Positions 1-9,515 of a DNA stretch of 64,000 nucleotides are shown here, one piece after another. Numbering within the stretch: position 1 is the first letter of the stretch; every line of letters starts with the position of its first letter. The translations under genes and the position numbers were made by a program. This DNA is from Candidatus Puniceispirillum marinum IMCC1322. Its GTDB lineage: Bacteria > Pseudomonadota > Alphaproteobacteria > Puniceispirillales > Puniceispirillaceae. The stretch is taken from positions 1,612,001 through 1,676,000 of the forward strand of contig NC_014010.1 in the NCBI RefSeq assembly GCF_000024465.1. The letters are read 5' to 3'. The notes beneath the pieces were generated by a model, which was not told where the DNA came from, did no database searches, and saw nothing but the letters and a program-made list of their open reading frames with translations.

Positions 1-253
1 CCATGTGATAGCCTCATTTCAAATGCCTGAAACTGAAACATTCAGACCATGTCGAACTTTAGTAGGTGATTAAACATCGTCACATACAAATTCATCTAAC
101 ATACTTAAAGACCCACCAGATCAAAGCACGATCACACACTTATTATAATGTAATGTAATGCCTGTCATCCCGCATCACATTCTATGGGCTGACATGCGTA
201 TCAACTTGTATTAAGCATATTCCCGTCGCCTCAATAACCTGAAAGATACAATC

Positions 254-1039
254 ATGAAAATCGATAATACACCAAACTCTGTTTTGATTTCGGGAGGCAC
301 ACAGGGACTAGGTCTGGCGGTAGCCCGTAGCTTGGTCGAAAATGGATGTCGTGAAATTATCCTCGCCGGACGCACAGCAGAAACTGGTGCCCGCGCCCAG
401 GCCGAGATCACGGCGCTTGGCGCCACCTGTCATTATATCCAGACTGATATTTCCGACGCCACACAAGCAAAGCGTCTGATTGAAACGGCGATCACCCATT
501 TTGATGGCTTAAACAGTCTGGTGAATGCCGCCGCCACTACATCGCGAGGCAGTCTGGTCGATACCGATCTTGACCTATGGGATGAGCATATGAATATAAA
601 TTTAAGAGGACCATTTTTATTGATGCAGGGGCTGACACGGCATCTTCTTGCCAGGCAGGCAGCGGGCAGTATGGTCAATATATTATCAACGTCGGCGCAT
701 GTAGGACAAAGCTTTCTGACTGCCTATTCAACTTCAAAAGGGGGCTTGCTGACTTTGACAAAGAACACGGCCAACGCCCTGCGTGCAGATAAAATACGTG
801 TGAATGCGGTGGCACCTGGCTGGATGGATACACCCGCCGAAGCAGAAATTCAAAAACGGTTTCACGGCGCAGATGATAACTGGGTTGAAAAGGCCGAAGC
901 CACCATGCCGATGGGACAATTGGCCAAACCGGCACAGCTAGCCCCGCTTATTACCTATTTACTCAGCCCGTCTTCGGGAATCATTACCGGTGCAACCATT
1001 GATTACGATCAACAGATCATCGGCGCCGTACCCGAATAA
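254..1039 (+). CDS. SDR-family NAD(P)-dependent oxidoreductase
   Basis: A 261-residue classical short-chain dehydrogenase/reductase. The N-terminal Rossmann nucleotide-binding motif GGTQGLG lies at about residues 14-20, the NAA structural motif near residue 90, a catalytic Ser in NILSTSA, and the YSTSK catalytic Tyr/Lys pair at about 158-162. Length is typical of the family. The substrate cannot be told from sequence. It stands alone, with no gene in the 253 bases before it and about 290 bases before the next operon. A role with the downstream amino acid importer is possible but not shown. It is expected to be a soluble cytoplasmic enzyme. Confidence 0.9.
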   Translation: MKIDNTPNSVLISGGTQGLGLAVARSLVENGCREIILAGRTAETGARAQAEITALGATCHYIQTDISDATQAKRLIETAITHFDGLNSLVNAAATTSRGSLVDTDLDLWDEHMNINLRGPFLLMQGLTRHLLARQAAGSMVNILSTSAHVGQSFLTAYSTSKGGLLTLTKNTANALRADKIRVNAVAPGWMDTPAEAEIQKRFHGADDNWVEKAEATMPMGQLAKPAQLAPLITYLLSPSSGIITGATIDYDQQIIGAVPE

Positions 1040-1332
1040 TGTCTTGATCCGGAATAGTCCCCTGATCAAGAACGGCCTCATACATCTTTAGACAGGGCAA
1101 AGTCTGACGCCGATTCCTTTACCTGTAGGTGATAAAAAGGGAAATAACTTCTGTGTTATTTTAAAATTTTAGAAATATTTACTAACAAATGCTGACAAAA
1201 TAGAAACGGAGCATAGTCGATCAGATAAGCACAAATACTTATGGACAGTCGCTATACATTGATAGACAGTATTAACAATTCGTTCACAATTCGAATGTCA
1301 AAATTACTTCATAAAAATCTGGGAGGATTGAA
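1040..1332. other. Intergenic region upstream of the Liv-type operon
   Basis: I see no coding sequence here. The region becomes AT-rich toward its right end, as expected for a promoter of the highly expressed binding-protein gene that follows. A short inverted pair, CTTGATC and GATCAAG, lies just after the SDR stop codon but has no T-run, so I do not call it a terminator. A strong Shine-Dalgarno (GGGAGG) sits directly before the next start codon. Confidence 0.5.
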
Positions 1333-2544
1333 ATGAAAAAAGAACTATTATCACTTACGCTGGGTGCCATGCTTACCGTCGGTGCAGCAGGAACCGCCGC
1401 GGCAAAGGTAGAAGGGGATACTATTATCCTTGGCTCATCTATTTCGCTCACCGGTAAATATGCAACTAACGGACTGCATACTCAGCGCGGTTATGACTAT
1501 GCTGTTGATGTGATTAACGCCGCTGGCGGTGTAAAAGTTGGCGGTAAAAGCTACAAGCTAGCCGTGAAATATTACGATGACGAATCAACACCTGCGCGTG
1601 GTGCGCAGCTTGCCGAGCGCCTCATCCAGCAGGATGGCGTCGATTATATGCTTGGGCCATACAGCTCGGGCATGGTCAAGGCGATTGCCCCTGTTTCGGA
1701 AAAATTTGGCGTGCCAATGGTTGAGGCCGAGGGTGCATCTCGTTCACTCTTCACGCAGGGCTATAAATATCTCTTTGCGGTGCTGTCAACGTCAGAGCAG
1801 TATCTGGCAACCGCCATCGATATGGCCGCGGCCAGCACCAGTGATCCAAAAAGCATCCGTGTAGCTATGGCGTTTGAAGGCGATCCATTCTCAATGGACG
1901 TGCGTGCCGGTGTTGTTGACAAGATCAATGAATATGGCATGAAAACCATCATTGACGATCAGTTGCCAGCCGATTTGTCAGATATGTCCACAACACTGAC
2001 CAAGGTTAAAGCACTTAAGCCAGACATCTTGATCGTATCAGGTCACTCAAAAGGTGCCGCGACTGCAGCACGTCAGATTGACGAAATGAAAGTAAATGTG
2101 CCGATGATTGCCATGACGCACTGTGAAGCTGCAAAGGTTCAGGAGAAGTTCCCGAAAACGTCAACTGGTTTCCTATGTCCAACACAGTGGGTTGAAACCT
2201 TGTCTAAGTCTGACCCGATGTTCGGTTCTGCTGCTGAGTGGAACGCAGGCTTTAAAAAGGCCTATCCATCATACACATCTGTCCCATACCAGTCTGCTCA
2301 GGCATCTGCCGCAGTATATGTCTGGAAAGAGGCATTTGAAGCGGCTAACAGCTTTGACAAAGATACCGTCAGAGACGCTATTGCCGCCGTTGAAATGGAA
2401 ACATTCTATGGTGACATCAAGTTCTCCGAAAACGGAAACAATATCGCCAAGCCAATGTTCATGCGCCAGATTGGTGCAGACAGCAGCTACTCTCTTGTCG
2501 AGAAGTTTGGTGACATGACGTTCCCACGGAACGTTAACTACTAA
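1333..2544 (+). CDS. Branched-chain amino acid-type ABC transporter substrate-binding protein
   Basis: A 403-residue periplasmic binding protein of the LivJ/LivK (Peripla_BP_6) family. The first ~24 residues form a Sec signal peptide (basic MKKE start, hydrophobic core, Ala-rich cleavage region). The mature part begins with the typical family start (IILGSSISLTGKYA) and keeps the two-lobed-domain pattern (AERLIQQDGVDYMLGPYSSG). An excellent GGGAGG ribosome site 6-7 bases before the ATG fixes the start. It is the first gene of a five-gene importer operon. The ligand is probably an amino acid or related compound (family knowledge). A strong hairpin directly downstream probably keeps this gene expressed above the membrane subunits. 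Confidence 0.93.
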   Translation: MKKELLSLTLGAMLTVGAAGTAAAKVEGDTIILGSSISLTGKYATNGLHTQRGYDYAVDVINAAGGVKVGGKSYKLAVKYYDDESTPARGAQLAERLIQQDGVDYMLGPYSSGMVKAIAPVSEKFGVPMVEAEGASRSLFTQGYKYLFAVLSTSEQYLATAIDMAAASTSDPKSIRVAMAFEGDPFSMDVRAGVVDKINEYGMKTIIDDQLPADLSDMSTTLTKVKALKPDILIVSGHSKGAATAARQIDEMKVNVPMIAMTHCEAAKVQEKFPKTSTGFLCPTQWVETLSKSDPMFGSAAEWNAGFKKAYPSYTSVPYQSAQASAAVYVWKEAFEAANSFDKDTVRDAIAAVEMETFYGDIKFSENGNNIAKPMFMRQIGADSSYSLVEKFGDMTFPRNVNY

Positions 2545-2551
2545 AATAAGA

Positions 2552-2580
2552 AAGGGAAGACAGCTTTGTTGTCTTCCCTT
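2552..2580 (+). terminator. Intercistronic hairpin after the binding-protein gene
   Basis: Perfect 11-bp inverted arms (AAGGGAAGACA and its complement) around a 7-base loop start 7 bases past the stop codon and are followed by a short T-rich stretch. The permease gene follows in the same direction 29 bases later. The likely role is partial termination or 3'-end protection, giving more binding protein than membrane subunits, as known for several ABC importer operons. Confidence 0.75.
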
Positions 2581-2609
2581 TTCTGCAGTCACTCATCCCG
2601 GAGCAATCT

Positions 2610-3515
2610 ATGCTAGATAATCTGCAATTACTGTTTGTTTGGGCGCCAGTGATCAACATCCAAATCATCCTCGAAGGTATCTTTGTTGGCGCCGTGTTCG
2701 CCCTTAGTGCTTATGGTTTGGCGTTGGTATGGGGCGTCATGAATATCAAAAATCTGGCACAGGGTGACTTTGTCATTATGGGCGGATACATGGCGCTTGC
2801 CTTGACAAGCGCCGACGTTCATTTGGCGCTGACTATGGCAATCGTTATTGTGTCCATGTTCATATATGGCTGGATTGTCTATGTCGTTATGATCCGGCGC
2901 ATCATTGATCAGGACATGTTTGTATCTTTGCTGGCGACCTTTGGTTTGTCGCTGCTCATGCAACAAGTCATGAACCTTATTTTTGGTCCGGAAGTTCAAA
3001 CCATCGATATGGAGCTTCCTGTCTATGAAGCCTTTGACGGTATGGTGACAATTCCATCATCCAAAATTATCTCGCTAATCATGGCCGCAGTGATCGCCAT
3101 CGTTGTCATTCTATTCATGAAAAAATCACGCACAGGTCAGGCCATTCGCGCCACCGCACAAGACGCGCGGGCGGCGCGGGTTCTGGGCATTGATACAGAC
3201 CGTGTATATGCCTTCACCTTTGCCTTTAATGCGGCACTATGTGGCGCGGCAGGTGTTCTCGTGTCGATTATCTGGGTTATTCAGCCGTTCTACGGCATTA
3301 CCTATTCGGTGCGCACCTTTGCCATTGTTACAGCCGCCGGACTTGGCAATCTGCCAGGTGTTATCACCGCCGGTTTTGGCATTGGCCTTTTCGAAAAATA
3401 TACCGGAATGATTTTGGGCACCGCTTATGAAGTGGCAGCACCAGTAAGCATTCTGCTTCTCGTCCTTATCTGGCGTCAAATCTCAATGCGAAGAAATAGA
3501 CAGGTAGTCAAATGA
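2610..3515 (+). CDS. Liv-type ABC transporter permease (LivH family)
   Basis: A 301-residue, very hydrophobic inner-membrane permease with about eight predicted membrane segments. It matches the LivH family: an early GLALVWGVMNIKNLAQGDFVIMG-type segment and the cytoplasmic coupling region ATAQDARAARVLGID that contacts the ATPases. It forms the membrane channel together with the next gene. The 3' end overlaps the next start by 4 bases (ATGA), showing translational coupling. Confidence 0.92.
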   Translation: MLDNLQLLFVWAPVINIQIILEGIFVGAVFALSAYGLALVWGVMNIKNLAQGDFVIMGGYMALALTSADVHLALTMAIVIVSMFIYGWIVYVVMIRRIIDQDMFVSLLATFGLSLLMQQVMNLIFGPEVQTIDMELPVYEAFDGMVTIPSSKIISLIMAAVIAIVVILFMKKSRTGQAIRATAQDARAARVLGIDTDRVYAFTFAFNAALCGAAGVLVSIIWVIQPFYGITYSVRTFAIVTAAGLGNLPGVITAGFGIGLFEKYTGMILGTAYEVAAPVSILLLVLIWRQISMRRNRQVVK

Positions 3516-4576
3516 TCAAATCTAATAACCTGATAACCTATGGAGCACTTGGGGCTTTGGGGATTTTTGGCCCCATTCTGTTCCCGGATTATACGCTGTC
3601 TATCGCCTATTTATGGATGATGGTGCTGATGGCATCTACCTGGGATACGCTTGGTGGCCAGATGGGCTATAACTCGCTTGGCAATATCACCTTCTTTGGG
3701 GTGGGCATGTATGTATCGGCGATTGTCCAGATATCCATGTTCTATGAAGGCGGTATGGGTGAATACACATCGGCGATGGGATCGATCAAGCCGGAATTTA
3801 CCGATAATGAATATTTTCTCGGCCTGTATGTTGGGATTATATGTGCTGGCTTGGTGGCTTTGGTGCTATCGGTCATCTTCAGTTCATTCATGTTTGGCTT
3901 ACGCGGCCCCTATTTTGCCATTGGCTCGCTTGGCTTGGCTATTGCCGCAGCAGAAGTGACAATCACCATCGACTATGTTGGTGGCGCATCGGGTATTTCA
4001 ATGCCGCTATTCCCGGGTGATATCGAATTCAGATCAACCTTCTTCTATATTTTATGTTTTCTGTTTGCCGTGGTGGCGCACTTCCTTCTGCGCTGGCTTT
4101 ATTCGACCCAGTTCGGTCTGGCGATTAATGCCATTCGCGATGACGAGGATAAAGCCGAAGCTATGGGCATCCCAACCCTTATCTATAAGCAAATCGGCTG
4201 GGGTATAGCCGCCTTCTTTATGGGTTGTATTGGGGCTGTTGCTGGTAATATGGCAGGCTTTATTGACAAAGAAGTCGCCTATCCTATCCCGACATTTGGC
4301 ATTTTCATGGTGGCTATGGTTTTGCTTGGTGGCAAGGGCACTTTATGGGGCCCTGTATTGGGTGCCATCCTGTTCCATGTTGTCAAGGAAACCACATGGA
4401 CCTACCTTCTGAACCTGCAATGGATTGCGCTTGGATTAATTTTGATCATCAATATCGTGTATTTCCAGCAAGGCATAATGGGCTGGTTGCAGGATAAGTT
4501 CCCAGAACGATTTGGCATCGTGGTTGATCCGTCAAACACACAGTCTGACGCCCAGAGTGAAGGAGACGCCAGATGA
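3512..4576 (+). CDS. Liv-type ABC transporter permease (LivM family)
   Basis: A 354-residue integral membrane protein of the LivM family, with about nine to ten hydrophobic segments. The family coupling motif (GLAINAIRDDEDKAEAMGI) lies at about residues 205-223, followed by the conserved VLLGGKGTLWGPVLGA segment. The C-terminus is a short polar tail. It pairs with the LivH-like permease encoded immediately upstream (4-bp overlap) and overlaps the next ATPase gene by 4 bases, so all subunits are co-translated. Confidence 0.92.
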   Translation: MIKSNNLITYGALGALGIFGPILFPDYTLSIAYLWMMVLMASTWDTLGGQMGYNSLGNITFFGVGMYVSAIVQISMFYEGGMGEYTSAMGSIKPEFTDNEYFLGLYVGIICAGLVALVLSVIFSSFMFGLRGPYFAIGSLGLAIAAAEVTITIDYVGGASGISMPLFPGDIEFRSTFFYILCFLFAVVAHFLLRWLYSTQFGLAINAIRDDEDKAEAMGIPTLIYKQIGWGIAAFFMGCIGAVAGNMAGFIDKEVAYPIPTFGIFMVAMVLLGGKGTLWGPVLGAILFHVVKETTWTYLLNLQWIALGLILIINIVYFQQGIMGWLQDKFPERFGIVVDPSNTQSDAQSEGDAR

Positions 4577-5319
4577 GCGATCCGATTATTGAGGTAAAAA
4601 ATGTCTCTAAATCCTACGGCGGCGTAAAGGCCAATGTGGACATCACCATGAAGGTCGAGCGCGGCTCTATTACCGGCATCATCGGGCCCAATGGATGCGG
4701 CAAGACAACTTTGTTTAATTCGATTGTGGGCTACCATCCCATCGATAATGGCTCGATCTCGTTTGATGGCGATGAAATTTCAAAATTGCGCGTTGGTGAT
4801 ATTGCCCGGCTTGGCATGTTACGTACATTCCAGCAAACCCGGATTTACGGTAAAATGGATTGTGTAGATAATATGCAGATTTCAGTCTCGCATCGTCCAG
4901 ACTCCAAGGTTTCATTGTTTGCCAGCCGCAAGGGTGAAATCCGCGAGCGTGCCGAACATCTTCTGGAATTTGTTGGTCTTTATTCAAAACGCAATCTGAT
5001 TTCGGGTGATTTGTCATTCGGCCAGCAAAAACTGCTAGAACTGGCAATGGCCTTGATGAATGAGCCAAAAGCACTTTTGCTTGATGAACCAACAGCCGGT
5101 ATCAACCCTACACTGATCAACGGTTTGATCGATAGATTGCGCCGCGCTAACGAAGAACTTGGCATTACCTTATGCGTGATTGAGCATAATATGCGGGTCA
5201 TCATGAATCTGGCCTCACATATCTATTGCCTGTCAAACGGGCAGATGCTGGCCGAAGGCAAGCCAGCAGATTTGCAAAACGATCAACGCGTGATTGATGC
5301 ATATTTGGGAGGTCACTGA
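4573..5319 (+). CDS. Liv-type ABC transporter ATP-binding protein (LivG family)
   Basis: A 248-residue ABC ATPase. Visible motifs are Walker A GPNGCGKTT (about residues 39-47), the signature LSFGQQK (about 151), Walker B ALLLDEPTAGI (about 171) and the H-loop VIEHNM (about 203). Length and the C-terminal region agree with LivG. It powers the two permeases encoded upstream. Its stop codon overlaps the start of the second ATPase by one base (TGATG), giving tight translational coupling. Confidence 0.93.
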   Translation: MSDPIIEVKNVSKSYGGVKANVDITMKVERGSITGIIGPNGCGKTTLFNSIVGYHPIDNGSISFDGDEISKLRVGDIARLGMLRTFQQTRIYGKMDCVDNMQISVSHRPDSKVSLFASRKGEIRERAEHLLEFVGLYSKRNLISGDLSFGQQKLLELAMALMNEPKALLLDEPTAGINPTLINGLIDRLRRANEELGITLCVIEHNMRVIMNLASHIYCLSNGQMLAEGKPADLQNDQRVIDAYLGGH

Positions 5320-6320
5320 TGGCCCAGCGTACTGAAAAGAAAACTGCCGCAAAGACAGCTGGTGCCACAAAGGCGACTGTCAAAAAGACAGCTACAAAGT
5401 CTGCCACAAAGAAAGCCACACCTAAAAAATCTGCCGTGAAAAAGAGCCCCAAGAAAGTTGCCGCAAAGTCTGAAAAAGGCGTTAGCGGCTATGGTTCTGG
5501 TGGTGTCGATGTGGTGATGACAATTGACCAGATTGCCAAGGAAGCGGCCTCGATATCGGCATCAGCCCCAAAGGTCGGTGAGCTTGAAAAGCTTGCAAAT
5601 AATGACCCTTTCCTCAGCATCAACAATTTACGTGCTGGTTATGGCAAAATGGAAATTCTGCATGACTTCAATCTCCGCATTGCACAAGGTCAGTCATTGT
5701 GTCTGATTGGGCCAAACGGGGCTGGTAAATCAACAGTCCTGCACTCGATTTTTGGATTCACAAATATTTTTTCTGGTTCCATCACTGTTGGTGACAAGGA
5801 CGTAACGCGCCTCACCCCGTCGCAAAAACTATCCGATGCTGGCATTGCCTATATTTTGCAGGATAAATCAGTCTTTCCGCAAATGACGGTTGAAGAAAAC
5901 CTGCTCATGGGTGGGTTTTTGAAAGATAAACCTGTCGAAGCCAAGGCCGCAGCCGAAATGGTATTTGATAAATATAGCCGCCTTGCCGAACGTCGTAATA
6001 AACCTGCAGGTGTTCTATCTGGCGGTGAGCGCCGGCTTCTTGAAATATCCAGAGCATTGGTCATGCAGCCGCAAGTGTTGCTGGTTGATGAACCATCCAT
6101 CGGCCTTGAGCCACGCTTCATCGATATGGTCTTTGAAATTCTCGAAGATTTACAGCGCAAGGACGGCAAGACCATCATCATGGTTGAGCAGAACGCCAAG
6201 AAAGGCCTCGCCTTTGCTGATATTGGCTATGTCCTTGTATCTGGCGAGACAGCGATCGCGGATGAAGGCAATAAATTGCTTGATAATCCAGATGTGGGCA
6301 GACTGTTCCTTGGCGGCTAA
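5319..6320 (+). CDS. Liv-type ABC ATPase (LivF family) with histone-H1-like N-terminal tail
   Basis: A 333-residue protein, about 95 residues longer than usual for LivF. The C-terminal ~235 residues are an ordinary LivF ATPase: Walker A GPNGAGKST, signature LSGGERR, Walker B VLLVDEPSIGL, H-loop MVEQNAK. Residues 1-57 consist almost wholly of Lys, Ala, Thr and Ser with KKTA/KKSA/TKSA-like repeats, as in eukaryotic H1 tails and bacterial AlgP/HU-tail proteins. A short linker (about 58-95) joins the two. The TGATG overlap with livG supports the early start. An internal Met at about residue 67 (MTIDQIAK) could give a short form. The tail's function is unknown; DNA, RNA or membrane-surface binding are guesses. 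Confidence 0.88.
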   Translation: MAQRTEKKTAAKTAGATKATVKKTATKSATKKATPKKSAVKKSPKKVAAKSEKGVSGYGSGGVDVVMTIDQIAKEAASISASAPKVGELEKLANNDPFLSINNLRAGYGKMEILHDFNLRIAQGQSLCLIGPNGAGKSTVLHSIFGFTNIFSGSITVGDKDVTRLTPSQKLSDAGIAYILQDKSVFPQMTVEENLLMGGFLKDKPVEAKAAAEMVFDKYSRLAERRNKPAGVLSGGERRLLEISRALVMQPQVLLVDEPSIGLEPRFIDMVFEILEDLQRKDGKTIIMVEQNAKKGLAFADIGYVLVSGETAIADEGNKLLDNPDVGRLFLGG

Positions 6321-6394
6321 TCCTGCGCCTGCCAGCAACCTTACGCACCACTCTAATATCTCGGCAATGCCACGGCCTATCGTGTATGTCGTTG

Positions 6395-7648
6395 CTACGC
6401 TGAGATATCTTTCATAACGGTCAGAAATTGCGACACTTCCTGAATGCTATTGTAATGGCACATGGATACGCGCACACAGCCATCAAGGCCAAGCGGATTC
6501 AGAATATTGCCTGAATAGTGATCAGCTTTTCGCAGATGCGTCCGAATCCCCTGTTCGTTAAGGCTGGTGACGACATCAGCCGAGGCCATACCCTCAACAT
6601 AGACCGAGACAAGGCCTTCGCGCGCGGCATTCTCGACACCACCGATAATATGCACCTTGGCCATATCGGCCAGCCCGGGCAAATTGCCAGTGCCATGAAT
6701 CATAGCGTCGGTCAGCGATTTCTCATGCGCGTGAATGGCTTTGCCTGCGGCAACAAATTTGCCCCGCCGATCTGCATCACCTGCAACTTGTCCGCCTAGC
6801 CATTCCAGATAATCCGCTACCTCTGACAACGCTGCATAAGCACCCGTATCACGCGTTCCCATTTCCCAGTTATCCTCTGGCCCCCCTGAAAGGGAATCAT
6901 GGGGCAATGCGGTCAGCCTGTCAGAAATCCAGGCCAGGCCATAGCCATGCCGTGAAAACATCTTATAGGGCGATATCACATAGCCATCAACATCATAGGC
7001 ATCGATATCGATCATGCCATGGGCAGCATGCTGAATGCCGTCAACAATGATAAAACAATCTGGCGCGACAGCGCGTATCGCGGCTGAAATGGCACCAACA
7101 TTCATACCCATGCCTGTCACTGGTGATGTATGCAATATGGTCGCCACACGCGTTTCAGCGGTGACATGGCGGGCATAATCCGCGGCGGTCACCAGACCTT
7201 TGGCATCATCATGCGGGATCATAACATGGGTCTTATTGCTGATCTTCGACCAGCGGCCACAGGCACTGCGCGTCGCCGGATGTTCAACAGTTGACCCCAG
7301 CACAACACCATCAGAGGCAACGCCCAGACAGGCATTCATAATCAGGCGGAATAAAAGTTCGGTACCACTTTCACCAACAAAAAACTGTCCGGTTGACGCA
7401 TTCATCATCGCCCGCATATCTGCTTTGGCCTTGTTAATAACACGCACCAGCTCGTGTGAACCGGGGTTGTCACGTCCCTGATTATCTGGGATGGCAGCAT
7501 ATCTTTGGGCGCTTTCGACAACCGCATTCAACGTAAGCGCACCACCAGCATTCTCAAAAAACACACGGCTACCTTGCACTGGACAGTGATCAACCTGGGC
7601 GAATTTATCTCGGATATCATTTAACATGTCGCTGGTAATTGTGGGCAT
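6395..7648 (-). CDS. Class V aminotransferase (PLP-dependent)
   Basis: About 417 residues, fold-type I PLP enzyme of the class V aminotransferase / cysteine desulfurase-like superfamily. The N-terminal FFENAGGALT segment, the cofactor-binding IIVDGIQHAAHG strand (Asp and nearby His) and the Schiff-base Lys in SPYKMFSRHG (about residue 228) are visible. I prefer the ATG at 7648 over the GTG nine bases earlier. It converges on the Liv-type operon, with 74 bases between stops. A link to breakdown of the imported amino compound is inference only. Whether it is a transaminase, lyase or desulfurase cannot be decided. Confidence 0.85.
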   Translation of the reverse strand: MPTITSDMLNDIRDKFAQVDHCPVQGSRVFFENAGGALTLNAVVESAQRYAAIPDNQGRDNPGSHELVRVINKAKADMRAMMNASTGQFFVGESGTELLFRLIMNACLGVASDGVVLGSTVEHPATRSACGRWSKISNKTHVMIPHDDAKGLVTAADYARHVTAETRVATILHTSPVTGMGMNVGAISAAIRAVAPDCFIIVDGIQHAAHGMIDIDAYDVDGYVISPYKMFSRHGYGLAWISDRLTALPHDSLSGGPEDNWEMGTRDTGAYAALSEVADYLEWLGGQVAGDADRRGKFVAAGKAIHAHEKSLTDAMIHGTGNLPGLADMAKVHIIGGVENAAREGLVSVYVEGMASADVVTSLNEQGIRTHLRKADHYSGNILNPLGLDGCVRVSMCHYNSIQEVSQFLTVMKDISA

Positions 7649-7765
7649 CGGGTGCACTTTCTAATTCGTGTAGTAGTTAATACAGGGTTATTATTCTATT
7701 AGATATCTGAACATTATCATAAAACGTTATGGCGGGCACTTTGTAAAGCCAGACCAGCAACGCTT

Positions 7766-8548
7766 TTAGGCCAGACCATTAAAGACCAAACGCGCGCCCA
7801 TAATCATAAAGGCAATCAACACAGCCTTACGAAACATATCTTGCGAAATATGCGCGCGAAGCATTTCGCCAATGCGAAATCCGATAAGCGCTGCCCCAAG
7901 CCCAAGCAATGATTTTATCACCGCAACCATGGTCAGTACCCCTGACATGAACAGCCCCACGGCAAGCGGGACACTGCCAACGAGAAACAGAAATCCAGTC
8001 GCAGCGATAAAGCCTTCCTTGGGGGTTTTGCGCGCCATTAAATACATGACCACAGGAGGTGACCAGATTGAGCTCAACCCGCCTAATATGCCCGATATCA
8101 CACCCGCACCCAGCTGCCAGCTAACACCCGGCCCGATGCTGAATGACAATCCAAACAGCCATTGTGACGCAAAAGCAATCATCGCCACACCAATCACGAT
8201 TGTTAGAATTTCTGTCGGAAACGCGGTTATATGCCAGGCAGTTACAAAGATGCTGATCATGATCGCAAGCGCAAAGACCTTATAACGTCGTGCCGTTTGA
8301 AACCGGTCTTGTGACCGCGAAAACTGATAGATATTTGTCACAATAATCGGCAATAGAAGCAGCACGATGGCTTCAGTCGGCTCGAAAATCAGCGTCAGAA
8401 GTGCCATGCCTGCCGCTGGCAAACCAAGTCCCAGAAAACCTTTTATAATCCCCGAAAACAGGAAAATGGCGATGATGGCACCAATGATGACAGGATCAAG
8501 TGATGGTAATAAAGATGCCATGAGAAAATCAGTCATAATTATGTTCAC
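7766..8548 (-). CDS. TauE/SafE-family membrane permease
   Basis: A 260-residue polytopic membrane protein with about eight hydrophobic segments arranged as two similar halves, typical of the TauE/SafE (DUF81) family. Near the N-terminus is a G-rich segment (GIIKGFLGLGLPAAG) and in the second half GVISGILGGLSSIWSPPV, the internal-repeat signature of this family. Members export sulfite, sulfoacetate or other small anions, but the substrate here is unknown. The start is GTG at 8548 or ATG at 8536; neither has a clear ribosome site. Confidence 0.85.
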   Translation of the reverse strand: MNIIMTDFLMASLLPSLDPVIIGAIIAIFLFSGIIKGFLGLGLPAAGMALLTLIFEPTEAIVLLLLPIIVTNIYQFSRSQDRFQTARRYKVFALAIMISIFVTAWHITAFPTEILTIVIGVAMIAFASQWLFGLSFSIGPGVSWQLGAGVISGILGGLSSIWSPPVVMYLMARKTPKEGFIAATGFLFLVGSVPLAVGLFMSGVLTMVAVIKSLLGLGAALIGFRIGEMLRAHISQDMFRKAVLIAFMIMGARLVFNGLA

Positions 8549-8581
8549 TAGCCCTGATCAATGACCATTCATATGCGATTA

Positions 8582-9265
8582 TCAGACAATTTGTGTCACT
8601 AATCTACCCAGTCCCTCTATGTCGCCTGTCAGAACATCACCCTTGGCAACAGGGCCGACACCAGCAGGTGTTCCCGACATAATCAAATCACCTGCGGTAA
8701 TATCGTAAAACCGTGACAGATAAGAAATCATTTCTGGCACTTTCCAGATCATCTGGTTTAGATCTCCATCCTGTCGTATTTCACCATTAATGCTGAGCGA
8801 AATACGACCTGCGTCCAGATGCCCGGTCTTGGAGGCTGGCACTAACGCGCTCATCGGGGCAGACCGTTCAAAAGCCTTGCCAATTTCCCATGGGCGGCCT
8901 GTCTTTTTGGCTTCCCCTTGCAGATCACGGCGCGTCATATCAAGCGCGATTGCATAGCCATATACATGCTGCATCGCATCATCTTCGCTGATATTCGCAC
9001 CACCACTTTTCAACGCCACCACCAGTTCAATTTCATGATGCACATCACTTGTTTGCGGCGGATAGGGGAACGTCCCGCTGATATCAATATTCTGTGCATT
9101 TTTCTGGAAAAAGAACGGGGCTTCCCGGTCTGGATCATGTCCCATTTCAATCGCATGATCGGCATAGTTACGTCCGATACAATAGATCCGGCGCACGGGA
9201 AACGCGGCATCCATTCCCTCTATAGGCAAGCTCACCTGTGCTGCTGGCGTAAATATATAATCCAT
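8582..9265 (-). CDS. Fumarylacetoacetate hydrolase (FAH) family protein
   Basis: About 227 residues. It contains the FAH-family core: IYCIGRNYADHAIEMG near the N-terminus, the metal-ligand acidic residues in VHHEIELVVAL, and the C-terminal GDLIMSGTPAGVGPVAKGD motif. These enzymes cleave or decarboxylate beta-dicarbonyl acids (for example acylpyruvate hydrolases, oxaloacetate decarboxylase). The exact substrate cannot be read from sequence. I chose the ATG at 9265, preceded by AAGGA, over a TTG 30 bases upstream. It is transcribed in the same direction as the TauE-like gene, 33 bases away, so the two may be co-transcribed. Confidence 0.88.
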   Translation of the reverse strand: MDYIFTPAAQVSLPIEGMDAAFPVRRIYCIGRNYADHAIEMGHDPDREAPFFFQKNAQNIDISGTFPYPPQTSDVHHEIELVVALKSGGANISEDDAMQHVYGYAIALDMTRRDLQGEAKKTGRPWEIGKAFERSAPMSALVPASKTGHLDAGRISLSINGEIRQDGDLNQMIWKVPEMISYLSRFYDITAGDLIMSGTPAGVGPVAKGDVLTGDIEGLGRLVTQIV

Positions 9266-9515
9266 TATATGGCTATCCTTTTCTGCTTCGTACAAAATTC
9301 ATGAATTTGCTGTTACGCTTTTACCTGAGGTTTCACATCCATGAGATGCTGTTCACACTATATATCAACTGCGATGAATGCTGCGCTAAAATTCGCATAT
9401 ATTTGCAATTCATATCCCTATGCAGATAGATATCTACAGTACTCACACTCGTTTTTTGAAATATTCAGGCCAAATTGATGTATGTTTGTCAGGCAATCTA
9501 TTCAGGCCGTAAACC

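Noticed and set aside
1-253. Partial gene at the left edge
   Set aside because: No frame without early stops or with a recognisable C-terminus was seen on either strand.
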